Shown: positions 17,901-26,609, counted from the stretch's first letter. The stretch is 64,000 bases of DNA from Nocardia higoensis (GCF_015477835.1 NZ_JADLQN010000001.1:372001-436000), one strand, 5' to 3'. The notes: generated by a model not told the origin, from the sequence alone. Numbers and translations are program-made.

Positions 17901-17918
17901 TGGTTGCCAAGTCAACCA
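17901..17918. promoter_or_regulatory. palindrome before the LLM gene
   Basis: TGGTTGCCAAGTCAACCA has exact 6-bp arms around a 6-base centre, and a further GGTTGA at 17893-17898 also matches the right arm. It lies about 20 bases before the GTG start at 17938 and overlaps the likely core promoter. The form suits a MarR- or TetR-type repressor, but none is encoded next to it. Confidence 0.5.
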
Positions 17919-17937
17919 ACAAGCCACAGGAGTCCCC

Positions 17938-19032
17938 GTGCAGTTCGGAATCTTCTCGGTCGGCGATGTCACCACCGACCCGACGACGGGTCGGACCCCC
18001 AGCGAGGGCGAGCGGATCAAGGCCATGGTGCGCATCGCGCAGAAGGCCGAGGAAGTGGGTCTGGACGTCTTCGCCACCGGCGAGCATCACAACCCCCCGT
18101 TCGTGCCGTCCTCGCCGACCACCATGCTCGGTTACATAGCGGCTACCACCGAGCGCATCCAGCTGTCCACCGCGACCACCCTGATCACCACCAACGACCC
18201 GGTGAAGATCGCCGAGGATTTCGCGATGCTGCAGCACCTGGCCGACGGCCGCGTGGACCTGATGCTCGGCCGTGGCAACACCGGGCCGGTCTATCCCTGG
18301 TTCGGCAAGGACATCCGCGACGGCATCGCGCTGGCTGTCGAGAACTACCACCTGCTGTACCGGCTCTGGCGCGAAGATGTGGTGACCTGGGAGGGCCGCT
18401 TCCGTACCCCGCTGCAGTCGTTCACCTCGACTCCGCGCCCGCTCGACGGCGTGCCGCCGTTCGTCTGGCACGGCTCGATCCGCAGCCCGGAGATCGCCGA
18501 ACAGGCCGCCTTCTACGGTGACGGCTTCTTCGCCAACAACATCTTCTGGCCCAAGGAGCACTTCCAGCGGCTGATCGAGTTGTACCGGCAGCGCTACGAA
18601 CACCACGGTCACGGCTCCGCGGACCAAGCCGTCGTCGGACTGGGCGGGCAGGTGTTCATGCGTCACAACTCCCAGGACGCGGTGCGGGAGTTCCGGCCCT
18701 ACTTCGACAACGCCCCCGTATACGGCCACGGGCCCTCGCTCGAGGAGTTCACCGAGCAGACGCCGCTGACCGTCGGAAGCCCGCAGCAGGTGATCGACAA
18801 GACGCTCACCTTCCGCGAAACCTTCGGCGACTACCAGCGTCAGCTGTTCCTCATGGATCACGCGGGCCTGCCGCTGAAAACGGTCCTGGAACAACTGGAC
18901 CTGCTCGGCGAGCACGTCGTGCCGGTGCTGCGCAGGGAATTCGCCGCTCGGCGTCCCGCGCACGTGCCCGCCGCGCCGACGCACGCCTCGCTGTCGGCCA
19001 CGCGGAGCGGGACCGTGGCCGCGCATCCGTGA
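17938..19032 (+). CDS. LLM-class flavin-dependent monooxygenase
   Basis: A 364-residue luciferase-like TIM-barrel protein (MQFGIFSVGDVTTDPTTGRT, GLDVFATGEHHNPPFVPSSP, DLMLGRGNTGPVYPWFG). The group uses reduced FMN and oxygen; natural substrates are mostly unknown. A CAGGAG site lies five bases before the GTG at 17938. The last 35 residues are Ala/Pro-rich and probably disordered. It is read after the MFS terminator from its own promoter, which carries a palindrome. Confidence 0.9.
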   Translation: MQFGIFSVGDVTTDPTTGRTPSEGERIKAMVRIAQKAEEVGLDVFATGEHHNPPFVPSSPTTMLGYIAATTERIQLSTATTLITTNDPVKIAEDFAMLQHLADGRVDLMLGRGNTGPVYPWFGKDIRDGIALAVENYHLLYRLWREDVVTWEGRFRTPLQSFTSTPRPLDGVPPFVWHGSIRSPEIAEQAAFYGDGFFANNIFWPKEHFQRLIELYRQRYEHHGHGSADQAVVGLGGQVFMRHNSQDAVREFRPYFDNAPVYGHGPSLEEFTEQTPLTVGSPQQVIDKTLTFRETFGDYQRQLFLMDHAGLPLKTVLEQLDLLGEHVVPVLRREFAARRPAHVPAAPTHASLSATRSGTVAAHP

Positions 19033-19114
19033 TCCGGCGGCTCGACCCGGCCCGTATGCCTACACCTCACCGAAAACATCACCGAACAACGATCTCTCAC
19101 AGAAGGAGACAGCT

Positions 19115-19663
19115 ATGACCAGCACCACCGCCAAGGGGCTCACTGCGGGCACCTGGGTCATCGACCCGGCCCACTCCACCGTCGGCTTCAGCGTCCGTCA
19201 TCTGATGGTGAGCAAGGTGCGCGGCCGGTTCAGCGACTTCGACGGCAAACTCGTCATCGGTGAAGACGGCTCCGCCTCGGCCGACGCCGCCATCCGGGTG
19301 AACTCGCTGACCACCGACAACGAGCAGCGCGACGCGCACCTGCGTTCGGCGGACTTCTTCCATGCCGAGGACTTCCCCGAGATGACGTTCGCCTCGACCG
19401 GCTTCCGGGTCGCGGATGGGGATTTCCTGGTCGACGGCGAACTCACCATCCTGGGCAAGCCCAAGCCGGTTTCGCTGAATGTCGAATTCCTCGGCGTGAA
19501 CCCGGGAATGGGTAACGGCCCGGTCGCCGGTTTCGAGGCGTCCACGACCGTGAGTCGCCGTGAGTTCGGTCTCGATATCGACATGCCGTTGCCCGACGGC
19601 GGTGTGGTGATCGGTGACAAGATCACCCTCACCCTCGAGATCGAGCTCACCCAGCAGAGCTGA
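19115..19663 (+). CDS. YceI family lipid-binding protein
   Basis: A 182-residue YceI-like beta-barrel protein; the family binds isoprenoid or fatty-acyl chains. Typical blocks are TWVIDPAHSTVGFSVRHLMV, VRGRFSDFDG, VNSLTTDNEQRDAHLRSADF and LTILGKPKPVSLNVEFLG. There is no signal peptide, so it is cytosolic like many actinobacterial members. AGAAGGAGA precedes the ATG. It follows the LLM gene by about 80 bases and ends at a strong terminator. Confidence 0.95.
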   Translation: MTSTTAKGLTAGTWVIDPAHSTVGFSVRHLMVSKVRGRFSDFDGKLVIGEDGSASADAAIRVNSLTTDNEQRDAHLRSADFFHAEDFPEMTFASTGFRVADGDFLVDGELTILGKPKPVSLNVEFLGVNPGMGNGPVAGFEASTTVSRREFGLDIDMPLPDGGVVIGDKITLTLEIELTQQS

Positions 19664-19695
19664 CGAACACCGGCGTATCACCGGACAGCATTCAC

Positions 19696-19731
19696 GACCC
19701 GCCCCCGTCGCCGACGGGGCGGGTCGTTTTT
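19696..19731 (+). terminator. strong rho-independent terminator after yceI
   Basis: GACCCGCCCC (19696-19705) pairs with GGGGCGGGTC (19716-19725), extended by GTC/GAC around a small loop with one bulged C. The stem is followed by GTTTTTG. Confidence 0.92.
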
Positions 19732-20321
19732 GTTCGCCCGCTGCCCATCGCTCGCGGAATGCCGGCCGCGCAAATCGTTTTTCCGTTACCGCCGAGTAGG
19801 TTGCTGGGGTGATCGCGCCGACGGCCGCGTGCGCGCGAGTCCGGCGCCCCGCGCGCGCGGGAGGGGGCCGCGTCTGGGGGTACAGACGTCGGGCGGCGCG
19901 TGGAGCTGGCGTTTTTCGATGTCCGGCGGTGCGGTGGGTCGTAATCGGCCTGGCAGTCATCAGGTTACGTCGAGACCTTGCCGTAATGCTGCTAATGTGG
20001 GCGCGTCGTCGGGTTCCGGTTCGATCGGATGCTGCGTCCGGACGGTGATCGTGCGTTCCGGATCACCTGTCCCGCAGGCATTGTGAGGTGAGCGGTGAGC
20101 CTCCGTGCTGCTTCGGGCGGGCTGTGCCGATTCGAGCCGGCTGTGCTGATTCGAACCGGCTGTGCCGCTTCGCACCGGCCACCTTTCGACAGGAACGAAC
20201 CGATCGAGTACGACAGGTCGGAAAATCCCGAGGAAAGGCGCAACGAGTTCTGTGGTCGCAGGCTGGGGGTCGACACGCGGACCGTGACGTGCTTTTTCCG
20301 GGTGCAGGCTCGTAGCCGTTC
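19732..20321. other. 590-base non-coding stretch before the conservon
   Basis: No frame here looks like a gene. It contains an AT-richer patch near 19750-19800, a four-copy 19-bp tandem repeat at 20105-20180, and the leader of the conservon operon. The last 140 bases before cvnA have no strong ribosome site. Confidence 0.5.
20105..20180. repeat. four tandem 19-bp repeats
   Basis: Consecutive units start at 20105, 20124, 20143 and 20162. Each fits GTGCYGMTTCGNNCSGGCY; units 2 and 3 differ at only two positions. The array ends about 140 bases before the cvnA start, so it lies in the promoter or leader of the conservon. A 19-base period is close to two turns of B-DNA. Confidence 0.85.
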
Positions 20322-21731
20322 ATGACGAGAGAACTGATGAATTTGGATATCGCCGTATTACTTCCGTGGATTCTGGCCCCCGTCCTTGTCCTTGCGGTGG
20401 CCGTATACGCCACGCTCGCGATCCGCAAGGAACGCGCCCGCGTCGCGGAGCTCACTCGCGAGCACACCGCGCGCGACGAGGCATTGGAGCGCTTCGCCTC
20501 GCAGACCGTCCCGTCGATCACCGAGGCTGTGCGGCGCCGGGAGAATCCGAGTGTGAACGTCGAAGTTCCTGTCACGCTGCAGGACTCGCGTTTCGCTCAG
20601 ATACTGAACTGGACCGGTGAGCGCTACGCCGACGGACTGCGGCTGGTGCAGGTCGAAACGGCCGACCGGGTGAACGCCGAGGCCGAGACACGCATCAGGC
20701 AAGCGGTCGCCGAGGCCGAGGACGGGGTACGCGCCTCGGCCCGTGAGGCGACCAACGGCGCGGTGCGCTCGTTCGGCACCGCCGTGGTCAGTCTGGGCGC
20801 GGACGTCAGCCAGGTGGTCAGCATGGCGCTGCGCCAGCATCGTGGCGACGACGTGTACGCCACACTCACCCATATCGATCACACCGTGCAGCAGATGATC
20901 CGCCAGGCGCAGTCCTACGTGATCGTCTGTGGCGGTCTGCCCGGCAGACGCTGGCCCGCTCAGGTGCTCACCGACATCGTCGGCGGCGCCACCGGGCGCG
21001 TCCGCGACTATCTGCGGGTGCGGGCCAATCAGTCCGATCGCGTCGTCATCAGTCGCGCGGTCGAGCCGCTGGTGCACACCATGGCGACGCTGCTGGACAA
21101 CGCCCTGCGCTACTCGCCGCCGACCTCGTTCGTGGACGTGACCTTCCAGGAAGGCCACCACGGCGTCACGATCATCGTCGACGACGCGGGCGTGCGGATG
21201 AACTCCGAGCAGATGGAAGAGGCCAGGCAGGTGCTGGCCGGTGAGCGCACCGTCGACGTCCAGCAACTCGGTCCCTCGCCCAAGGTCGGCTTCCCCGGCA
21301 TCGCGGCGCTGGCGCGTCGCTACGGATTCACCGTCTACATCGACGGCCCGAACGCCTACGGCGGCATGCGGGCCATGGTGTACATCCCCGAGGCGCTGCT
21401 GCAGCCGCGTAAACCGGCCGACACGGCCGAGTCGGACCAGCCGATCCGCGAGGTGATCGAGGAAGTGGCGCCGGAACGTGAACCGGTCGCGGTCGCCGCG
21501 GCGCCACGTCATGACCAAGGGGAGGAGAAGCAGTTCGCCGTGCATGAGATCACTCAAGGCGGGCTGCCGAAGCGGCGGCGCAGGGCCGTCGCACCTGTGG
21601 CCGGTGCGCGCCCGCGCCGGTCCGATGCCGAGGGGACGCCGGGACGGCCGGATATCGCAGCGGCCTGGCACGCCGGTTCCAAGAGCGGTCGCGCAGCAGC
21701 GACCGACCACACGGAAGGGACGACACCTTGA
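20322..21731 (+). CDS. cvnA: CvnA-type sensor histidine kinase-like protein
   Basis: A 469-residue membrane protein opening a conservon. One N-terminal helix (about residues 8-30) is followed by a long helical region, then an HATPase fold with the N box LLDNALRYSPP and the G1-like DDAGVRM. As in other CvnA proteins, no clear phospho-acceptor His box is seen, and the C-terminus is a disordered basic tail. CvnA is thought to anchor the CvnB/C/D complex at the membrane. ATG 20322 is used; ATG 20337 is an alternative. Its stop overlaps the cvnB start by one base. Confidence 0.9.
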   Translation: MTRELMNLDIAVLLPWILAPVLVLAVAVYATLAIRKERARVAELTREHTARDEALERFASQTVPSITEAVRRRENPSVNVEVPVTLQDSRFAQILNWTGERYADGLRLVQVETADRVNAEAETRIRQAVAEAEDGVRASAREATNGAVRSFGTAVVSLGADVSQVVSMALRQHRGDDVYATLTHIDHTVQQMIRQAQSYVIVCGGLPGRRWPAQVLTDIVGGATGRVRDYLRVRANQSDRVVISRAVEPLVHTMATLLDNALRYSPPTSFVDVTFQEGHHGVTIIVDDAGVRMNSEQMEEARQVLAGERTVDVQQLGPSPKVGFPGIAALARRYGFTVYIDGPNAYGGMRAMVYIPEALLQPRKPADTAESDQPIREVIEEVAPEREPVAVAAAPRHDQGEEKQFAVHEITQGGLPKRRRRAVAPVAGARPRRSDAEGTPGRPDIAAAWHAGSKSGRAAATDHTEGTTP

Positions 21732-22162
21732 TGGGCTCGACGAATACTGCCGTTAGCGACAGCAGCAACAAATTGGGGTGGTTACTCGAGGATCTGAGCA
21801 TTCCCGGGGTGCGTTTCGCTGTCTTGCTCTCCGACGACGGCCTGCGCATCGCCCACTCCTCGGGCATCGTGCGCGACGATGCCGAACGTTTCGCGGCCGC
21901 GGCCTCGGGTCTGCGCTCGCTGGGCAAGGCCCTCGGCGAGTTCTGCGGCGGCCCGGACAGCGGTGTGCGCCAGAACATGACAGAGTACGACGACGGGATG
22001 ATCTTCATCACCGCCGCGGGGGAGAGCACCCTGTTGGGTGTCTCGACCACGAACGACATCGATGTCAGCTTGGTCGCGCATCGGATGAACGAGCTGGCCG
22101 GCCGGGTGGGCCATGAGCTCGGTAGCCAGCCGCGGCAGAGGCCGGACAGCGACCTGTCATGA
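21731..22162 (+). CDS. cvnB: CvnB roadblock/LC7 domain protein
   Basis: A 143-residue roadblock/LC7 protein (LGWLLEDLSIPGVRFAVLLS, then DGLRIAHSSGI and GMIFITAAGESTLLGV), a small alpha/beta fold that regulates P-loop GTPases such as MglA. In conservons CvnB is the partner of the GTPase CvnD. The ATG at 21731 follows GGAAGGGA and overlaps the cvnA stop by one base, implying translational coupling. Confidence 0.95.
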   Translation: MGSTNTAVSDSSNKLGWLLEDLSIPGVRFAVLLSDDGLRIAHSSGIVRDDAERFAAAASGLRSLGKALGEFCGGPDSGVRQNMTEYDDGMIFITAAGESTLLGVSTTNDIDVSLVAHRMNELAGRVGHELGSQPRQRPDSDLS

Positions 22163-22509
22163 GCAGGCACCGCCGCGACCCCGACCTCGTTCGGGCCTAT
22201 GTGCGCACGGGCGGTCGTTCCCGACCCACCCGCGACCTGGATCTGGTGACCCTGGTCGTGGCCGCGTCCGACCCGCCCACCGGTGCGAGTCCCGACGTCC
22301 GCAGGGTGATGAGTCTGTGTAGTCGCCGCGGCGCCCTGTCCATCGCGGAATTGGCCGCATACCTGGACATGCCGCCGTCCGTGGTGAAGATCGTGGTGTC
22401 CGATCTGCTCGACGGCGGCAATCTCAGCACTCCCACTCCGGCAGAACTGTTGCCGGAGATCTCCCTGTTGGAGGAGGTACTCAATGGTCTCCGGGCTCTC
22501 CCGGCCTGA
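22159..22509 (+). CDS. cvnC: CvnC DUF742 protein
   Basis: A 116-residue DUF742 protein. The N-terminus RDPDLVRAYVRTGGRSRPTR and the winged-helix-like segment LSIAELAAYLDMPPSVVKIV followed by LLDGGNLSTP are characteristic. It overlaps cvnB by four bases (ATGA) and cvnD by 26. DUF742 proteins occur almost only in conservons; their biochemical role is not settled. Confidence 0.95.
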   Translation: MSRHRRDPDLVRAYVRTGGRSRPTRDLDLVTLVVAASDPPTGASPDVRRVMSLCSRRGALSIAELAAYLDMPPSVVKIVVSDLLDGGNLSTPTPAELLPEISLLEEVLNGLRALPA

Positions 22510-23089
22510 TCGTGTGGTCGAATATGTGCCGGAGACGGTGACCCGATCGGTGAAATTGCTGGTGGCAGGCAACTTCGGTGTCGGCAAGACCACCTTCGTG
22601 AACAGCATCTCCGAGATCAGGCCGCTGCGCACCGAGGAAACGATCACCGAGGCCAGCATCGGCGTCGACGACATGGCCGGTCTGCCGGGCAAGACGCAGA
22701 CCACCGTGGCGATGGACTTCGGGCGCATCACCCTGAATCCGACGCTGGCCTTGTATCTGTTCGGCACGCCGGGGCAGAAGCGGTTCGTGCCGCTGTGGGA
22801 GGAGCTGGCCCGTGGTGCGCTCGGCGCGCTGGTGTTGGTGGACACCCGGCGCATCGAGAAGTCCGACGAGGTCTTGTCGGTGCTCGAGGAACGGGGTGTG
22901 CCGTACTCGGTGGCGGTCAACCAGTTCGACGACGCCCGCGCCTACCCGCTCGAGGAAGTGCGTGACGCGCTCGACCTCTCGCCGGACACCCCGCTGACGA
23001 AACTCGATGCCCGGCATCGGGGGACGTGCCTGCAGTCGCTGATCACGTTGGTGGAATACCTGTTCCACCGCGTCGAAGCGCCGGTCTGA
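22484..23089 (+). CDS. cvnD: CvnD MglA-like small GTPase
   Basis: A 201-residue P-loop GTPase. The Walker A motif AGNFGVGKTT is at about residues 24-33, the G3 region reads LFGTPGQKRF, and the G4 region is AVNQFD. It cycles GTP/GDP and is expected to work with the roadblock protein CvnB at the CvnA membrane complex, in signalling rather than transport. It is the last gene of the conservon; an 18-bp hairpin follows. Confidence 0.95.
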   Translation: MVSGLSRPDRVVEYVPETVTRSVKLLVAGNFGVGKTTFVNSISEIRPLRTEETITEASIGVDDMAGLPGKTQTTVAMDFGRITLNPTLALYLFGTPGQKRFVPLWEELARGALGALVLVDTRRIEKSDEVLSVLEERGVPYSVAVNQFDDARAYPLEEVRDALDLSPDTPLTKLDARHRGTCLQSLITLVEYLFHRVEAPV

Positions 23090-23100
23090 GGCTGCTCTCG

Positions 23101-23141
23101 ACGGCCGGTGCGTCGCACTTCTCGTGCGGCGCACCGGCCGT
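23101..23141. terminator. strong hairpin between cvnD and proline dehydrogenase
   Basis: ACGGCCGGTGCG (23101-23112) pairs with CGCACCGGCCGT (23130-23141). The stem continues inward through a T-G pair and CGCAC/GTGCG to a five-base loop, 18 pairs in all. It lies between convergent genes. Confidence 0.8.
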
Positions 23142-23155
23142 TCGCGTGCGCGGGC

Positions 23156-24133
23156 TCAGGTGCGCTCGCGGCCGGCGAGCGCGCGCAGGAAGAAGGTCAG
23201 ATTCGCGGGACGTTCGGCGAGTCTGCGCATGAAGTAGCCGTACCACTGGTCGCCGTAGGGGACGTAGACCCGCATCCGGTGGCCCGCGGCGGCCAGCCGG
23301 GACTGCTCGGCCTCGCGGATGCCGAAGAGCATCTGGAATTCGAAATCCGAGGGTCCGCGCTGGGTTTCCTCGGCGTACCGACCGGCCGCGGCGATCATGG
23401 CGGGATCGTGGGTGGCGACCATCGGGTAACCGCTGCCGCTCATCAGCACACGCAGACAACGCAGGTAGGAGTCGTCGACCTCGGCCGGGCGCTGGAAGGC
23501 GACCGACGCCGGTTCACGATAGGCACCCTTGCACAATCGGATGCGCGAACCAGGACCGGCGAACTCTCGGCAATCCGCCTCGGTGCGCTTCAGGTAGGCC
23601 TGTAACACCGTGCCCACCGAGGGGAATTCGGCACGCAGCTCGCGCACGATCGCCAGTGTGGAATCGGTGGTGGTGTGATCCTCGGCGTCGACGGTGACCG
23701 CGATGCCGGTATCGGTGGCACTCGCGCAGATCTCGCGGGCGTGGTCGAGGGCGATCCGGTCGCCGTCGCCGGGCAGGGCCTGGCCGAGGGCCGACAACTT
23801 CATCGAGACTTCCAGCGGGCGGACATTGCCCGGCTCGCGCGCGGCCGGGAGTTCGGCCAGCACGGCGATCAGTCGCAGGTAGTGCTCGACGGTGTCGCGG
23901 GCCTGGCCGAGGTCGGTGGTGTATTCGCCGAGGTGATCGACGGTGATCCAGCGGCCGGAGGTCAGCAGTGCGGTGGCGGCGGTGAGGGCGTCGGTTTCGG
24001 TGGTGCCCGCGACGAAACGGTCCACGAGTGCCCGGGTGGCCCGCATCGAGGTCACCGTGTGCTCCACTCGCGGCGAGGCCGCGGCGCCCAGCAAGGCGGG
24101 GCGGATCAGCCGGGTGAAGCCGCGTCTCAGCAC
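23156..24133 (-). CDS. proline dehydrogenase (PRODH)
   Basis: A 325-residue monofunctional FAD enzyme oxidising L-proline to pyrroline-5-carboxylate, the first step of proline catabolism. The barrel signatures are present: VSMKLSALGQ, IAVTVDAEDH, QAYLKRTEAD, IRLCKGAYREP, and at the end VYVPYGDQWYGYFMRRLAER with the substrate-binding YxxRRxxE. The GTG at 24133 (VLRRGFTRLIRPALLG) gives the length of the mycobacterial enzyme. No P5C dehydrogenase gene is adjacent. The uracil-DNA glycosylase gene is 86 bases upstream on the same strand. Confidence 0.92.
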   Translation of the reverse strand: MLRRGFTRLIRPALLGAAASPRVEHTVTSMRATRALVDRFVAGTTETDALTAATALLTSGRWITVDHLGEYTTDLGQARDTVEHYLRLIAVLAELPAAREPGNVRPLEVSMKLSALGQALPGDGDRIALDHAREICASATDTGIAVTVDAEDHTTTDSTLAIVRELRAEFPSVGTVLQAYLKRTEADCREFAGPGSRIRLCKGAYREPASVAFQRPAEVDDSYLRCLRVLMSGSGYPMVATHDPAMIAAAGRYAEETQRGPSDFEFQMLFGIREAEQSRLAAAGHRMRVYVPYGDQWYGYFMRRLAERPANLTFFLRALAGRERT

Positions 24134-24219
24134 GCAACAACGATACCCGCCGCGGCAGTCGGCAAATCCGCTCCACGCCGCCCGGGACCATGGGCTTCTC
24201 GCCGATCGGATGGCGTCGG

Positions 24220-25035
24220 CTAACCCGGTGGGCGGGTGGCGAGTCCGGCCGCGGCGGCTGCTCCGGCCAAGATGTCCTCGAGCATCGCGGGGGTGAGTCG
24301 TCCGGTGAAGGTGTTGTGCTGACTGACGTGGTAGCAACCGAACAGCTCCAGCGGAGCGCGATCGGATCGGGCCGGCTCCAGCCGCACCCGGAGGCCGTGG
24401 CCGAACTTCGGGCGCGGGCGGGGAACGGCCCAGCCCGCACCGGCCAGCGCGGGCAGCAGTGCCTGCCAGCCGAACGCGCCGAGCACCACCACCGAACGTG
24501 CGGTGGGCGCGAGCAAGTCGAGTTCGGCCTCCAGCCACCCCCGGCATCGATCGCGCTCGGTGACGGTGGGTTTGTTCTCCGGGGGAGCGCAGTGCACCGG
24601 TGCGGTCATCCGGACACCCAGTAGACGCATCCCGTCCTCGGCGTGCACGGCGACGGGCAGGGTGGCCAGGCCGACGGCGTGCAGGGCGGCGAAGAGCACG
24701 TCGCCGCTGCGATCGCCGGTGAACATGCGTCCGGTGCGGTTGCCGCCGTGGGCGGCCGGGGCGAGGCCGACGATCAGCATGCGTGCGTCGTCCGGGCCGA
24801 ACCCGGCCACCGGACGGCCCCAGTACGTCTCGTCCTGGAAGGCGGCGCGCTTGGTCCGCGCGACCAGTTCACGCCACTGGACCAGGCGCGGGCAGGCGCG
24901 GCAACGGGTGAGGGCTTCGTCGAGGGCGGGCACCGTGCGGTAGCGCCTGCGTCCGGGGGGATCGCCGGGGACGGATACCGGCGGCGGCCGGGTGCCTGCC
25001 CGATTGTCGCCGGAAGGTGTCTCGCCGGGATGCAT
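24220..25035 (-). CDS. udgB: family 5 uracil-DNA glycosylase (UdgB type)
   Basis: A 271-residue base-excision repair enzyme that removes uracil and other deaminated bases. The active-site motif GLAPAAHGGNRTGRMFTGD (residues 90-108) and the later CYHVSQHNTFTGRL (about 234-247) are those of family 5; the Ala-rich motif 1, lacking the usual Asp/Asn, is typical. Cys45, Cys48, Cys149 and Cys164 can bind the 4Fe-4S cluster. The first 30 residues are a Pro/Gly-rich extension from ATG 25035. Deamination repair matters in GC-rich genomes. Confidence 0.93.
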   Translation of the reverse strand: MHPGETPSGDNRAGTRPPPVSVPGDPPGRRRYRTVPALDEALTRCRACPRLVQWRELVARTKRAAFQDETYWGRPVAGFGPDDARMLIVGLAPAAHGGNRTGRMFTGDRSGDVLFAALHAVGLATLPVAVHAEDGMRLLGVRMTAPVHCAPPENKPTVTERDRCRGWLEAELDLLAPTARSVVVLGAFGWQALLPALAGAGWAVPRPRPKFGHGLRVRLEPARSDRAPLELFGCYHVSQHNTFTGRLTPAMLEDILAGAAAAAGLATRPPG

Positions 25036-25240
25036 ACCCGCAGGATAGGCCGGTCCCGGCCGGTTTCGCATGGTTGCCACGTCGGGTTCGGGCGGGTATT
25101 TTGCGCGGTGTGGGTGGGGTTTCGGTGGCGGCTGTCCGCCTGCGCGGACAGCGGCACCACCTGGGGTGTGCCGCCGACACAGTGAGGTGAGAGATGGCCG
25201 AGCGCCGGTACGGGTATCGAGCACCCCGGACGGTGAAGCG

Positions 25241-25864
25241 ATGAGTTCCGACGAGCATCTGCTGCGCCGGGTGCGCGACCTGCTGATCGAACTGCCCGAT
25301 GACGAACGGATGGTCCCGGCGTCGCGCGCGGGTAGGCACGCCCTCGCCGACCCGGCCGACCGGACGCGCCTGGTCGCGGAATTCCTGGACCGGCTGACTC
25401 GTGGCGGAGCCCACGGTCTGCGAACCACCGAGGAGGAGGTGCCCGCCGCTCTGCGGGAGCTGTTGCGCGCTGCCGGTGTGAGGTGTGTCCTGGTTCCCGA
25501 CGGCCTGCCGGGCAAACTGCTCGCGCCGTGGGCGGCCGAGGGCAACCGGGTGGTCACCGACAGTCCGATGGCGACGGCCGGCGATCGCGACGGTATCGGC
25601 GCCGTGGTCACGGTCTGCGCGGGCGCGGTCGCCGATTCCGGGGCGCTGGTCTTCGACGGCGGCCCGGGTCAGATGCGCAAGACCACGCGCGCCGAGTCCG
25701 GGGTGCAGGTATGTCTGGTGCGCGCCGAACAGGTCGGCCCCTCGCTGCCGGAGGTCGTCGACCGGCTCGATCCGCGCCGTTCGATCACCTTGTTCGGTGG
25801 TCACGCCGGGGCGGGCGGGGAAGCCGCCGCGGTGGCGGGGCTGGTCGTACTCGTCGTCGAGTGA
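25241..25864 (+). CDS. LUD domain protein (LutC/YkgG family)
   Basis: A 207-residue protein of the LutC/YkgG group, small subunits of L-lactate oxidation complexes with LutA and LutB. The pattern includes GVRCVLVPDGLPGKLLAPWA, then VTVCAGAVADSGALVFDGG and PSLPEVVDRLDPRRSITLFG. It is an orphan: no LutA or LutB gene is adjacent. The usual Pro-His segment after the Gly-rich strand is replaced by MRKTTRAESGVQVCLV, so activity may differ. The ATG at 25241 has only a weak upstream GAAG. Confidence 0.82.
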   Translation: MSSDEHLLRRVRDLLIELPDDERMVPASRAGRHALADPADRTRLVAEFLDRLTRGGAHGLRTTEEEVPAALRELLRAAGVRCVLVPDGLPGKLLAPWAAEGNRVVTDSPMATAGDRDGIGAVVTVCAGAVADSGALVFDGGPGQMRKTTRAESGVQVCLVRAEQVGPSLPEVVDRLDPRRSITLFGGHAGAGGEAAAVAGLVVLVVE

Positions 25865-25974
25865 GCCGACCGGGACCGGCCCGAGGGCAGGAGGCACCCA
25901 TCGCGCCCGTGACCCGCGTCGTCGGATCCGAGGCAGGCGCACTGCGCGCCGCCGCCCGCCCGGTCCGGACCTGG

Positions 25975-26598
25975 CTACAGCAGTTCGGCGACGGGCGGCG
26001 CGATTCCCAGAAGCACGGCGTACACCTCGCGCAACCTGTCGACGTCGTTGCGGATGCCCGCGGCGGTGTCGGTATAGAGGAAGGCTTCGCCGATGCGCAC
26101 CAGGGTGTAGGCGAGCAGGTCGCGTTCCAGCGGTGGATGGAAGTCGTCCTCGCGTTCGACGCGGTCCAGCAGTTCGGCGACCGCGGTGACCGCGTGCGGC
26201 TGGACCGGGCCGTGGCTGGCGGTGAGGATGCGCAGACCCGAGCGTGGCTCATTCTCGAAGTAGCGCCGGAACGGCTCGTTCATCGCCTCCCAGCGGGCGA
26301 CCCGGTCGAGCACCTCGACAATGCGACGAGCACCTCTGACCCGGCACTTCGCGTCGGCTTTGGCGATCATCTGCTGGTACTCCTGCACCAGCATCGCGCC
26401 GAGCAGTCCGTCGCGCGAGCCGAACCACCGGTAGATCGAAGCGCGGCTGAGACCGAGTTCGGCGGCGATGGATTGCACGTCGACGCGTTCGCCGGCGAGG
26501 AATGCCCGGCGAGTGAGGGCGATGACCTGCTCGCGGGTCGCCGACGCGGGACGGCCGGGAGGGCGGGCGCCAGCGGTGGGAGTTACGGGTACGGTCAT
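25975..26598 (-). CDS. TetR-fold regulator, QsdR-like
   Basis: A 207-residue repressor-type protein. The N-terminal helix-turn-helix (LAGERVDVQSIAAELGLSRA, SIYRWFGSRDGLLG) is close to the QsdR group, in which the first helices read FLAGERVDMQ. The rest is an all-helical ligand domain. It is divergent from the MaoC-type hydratase, and a tandem 10-mer lies between them, so it may regulate that gene and itself. The ligand is unknown. Confidence 0.88.
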   Translation of the reverse strand: MTVPVTPTAGARPPGRPASATREQVIALTRRAFLAGERVDVQSIAAELGLSRASIYRWFGSRDGLLGAMLVQEYQQMIAKADAKCRVRGARRIVEVLDRVARWEAMNEPFRRYFENEPRSGLRILTASHGPVQPHAVTAVAELLDRVEREDDFHPPLERDLLAYTLVRIGEAFLYTDTAAGIRNDVDRLREVYAVLLGIAPPVAELL

Positions 26599-26609
26599 CC
26601 CTGAACAGT

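Noticed and set aside
20087..20325. Two short plus-strand frames over the tandem repeat as small genes
   Set aside because: Their repetitive residues come from the 19-bp array (a period not divisible by three), and they lack ribosome sites.
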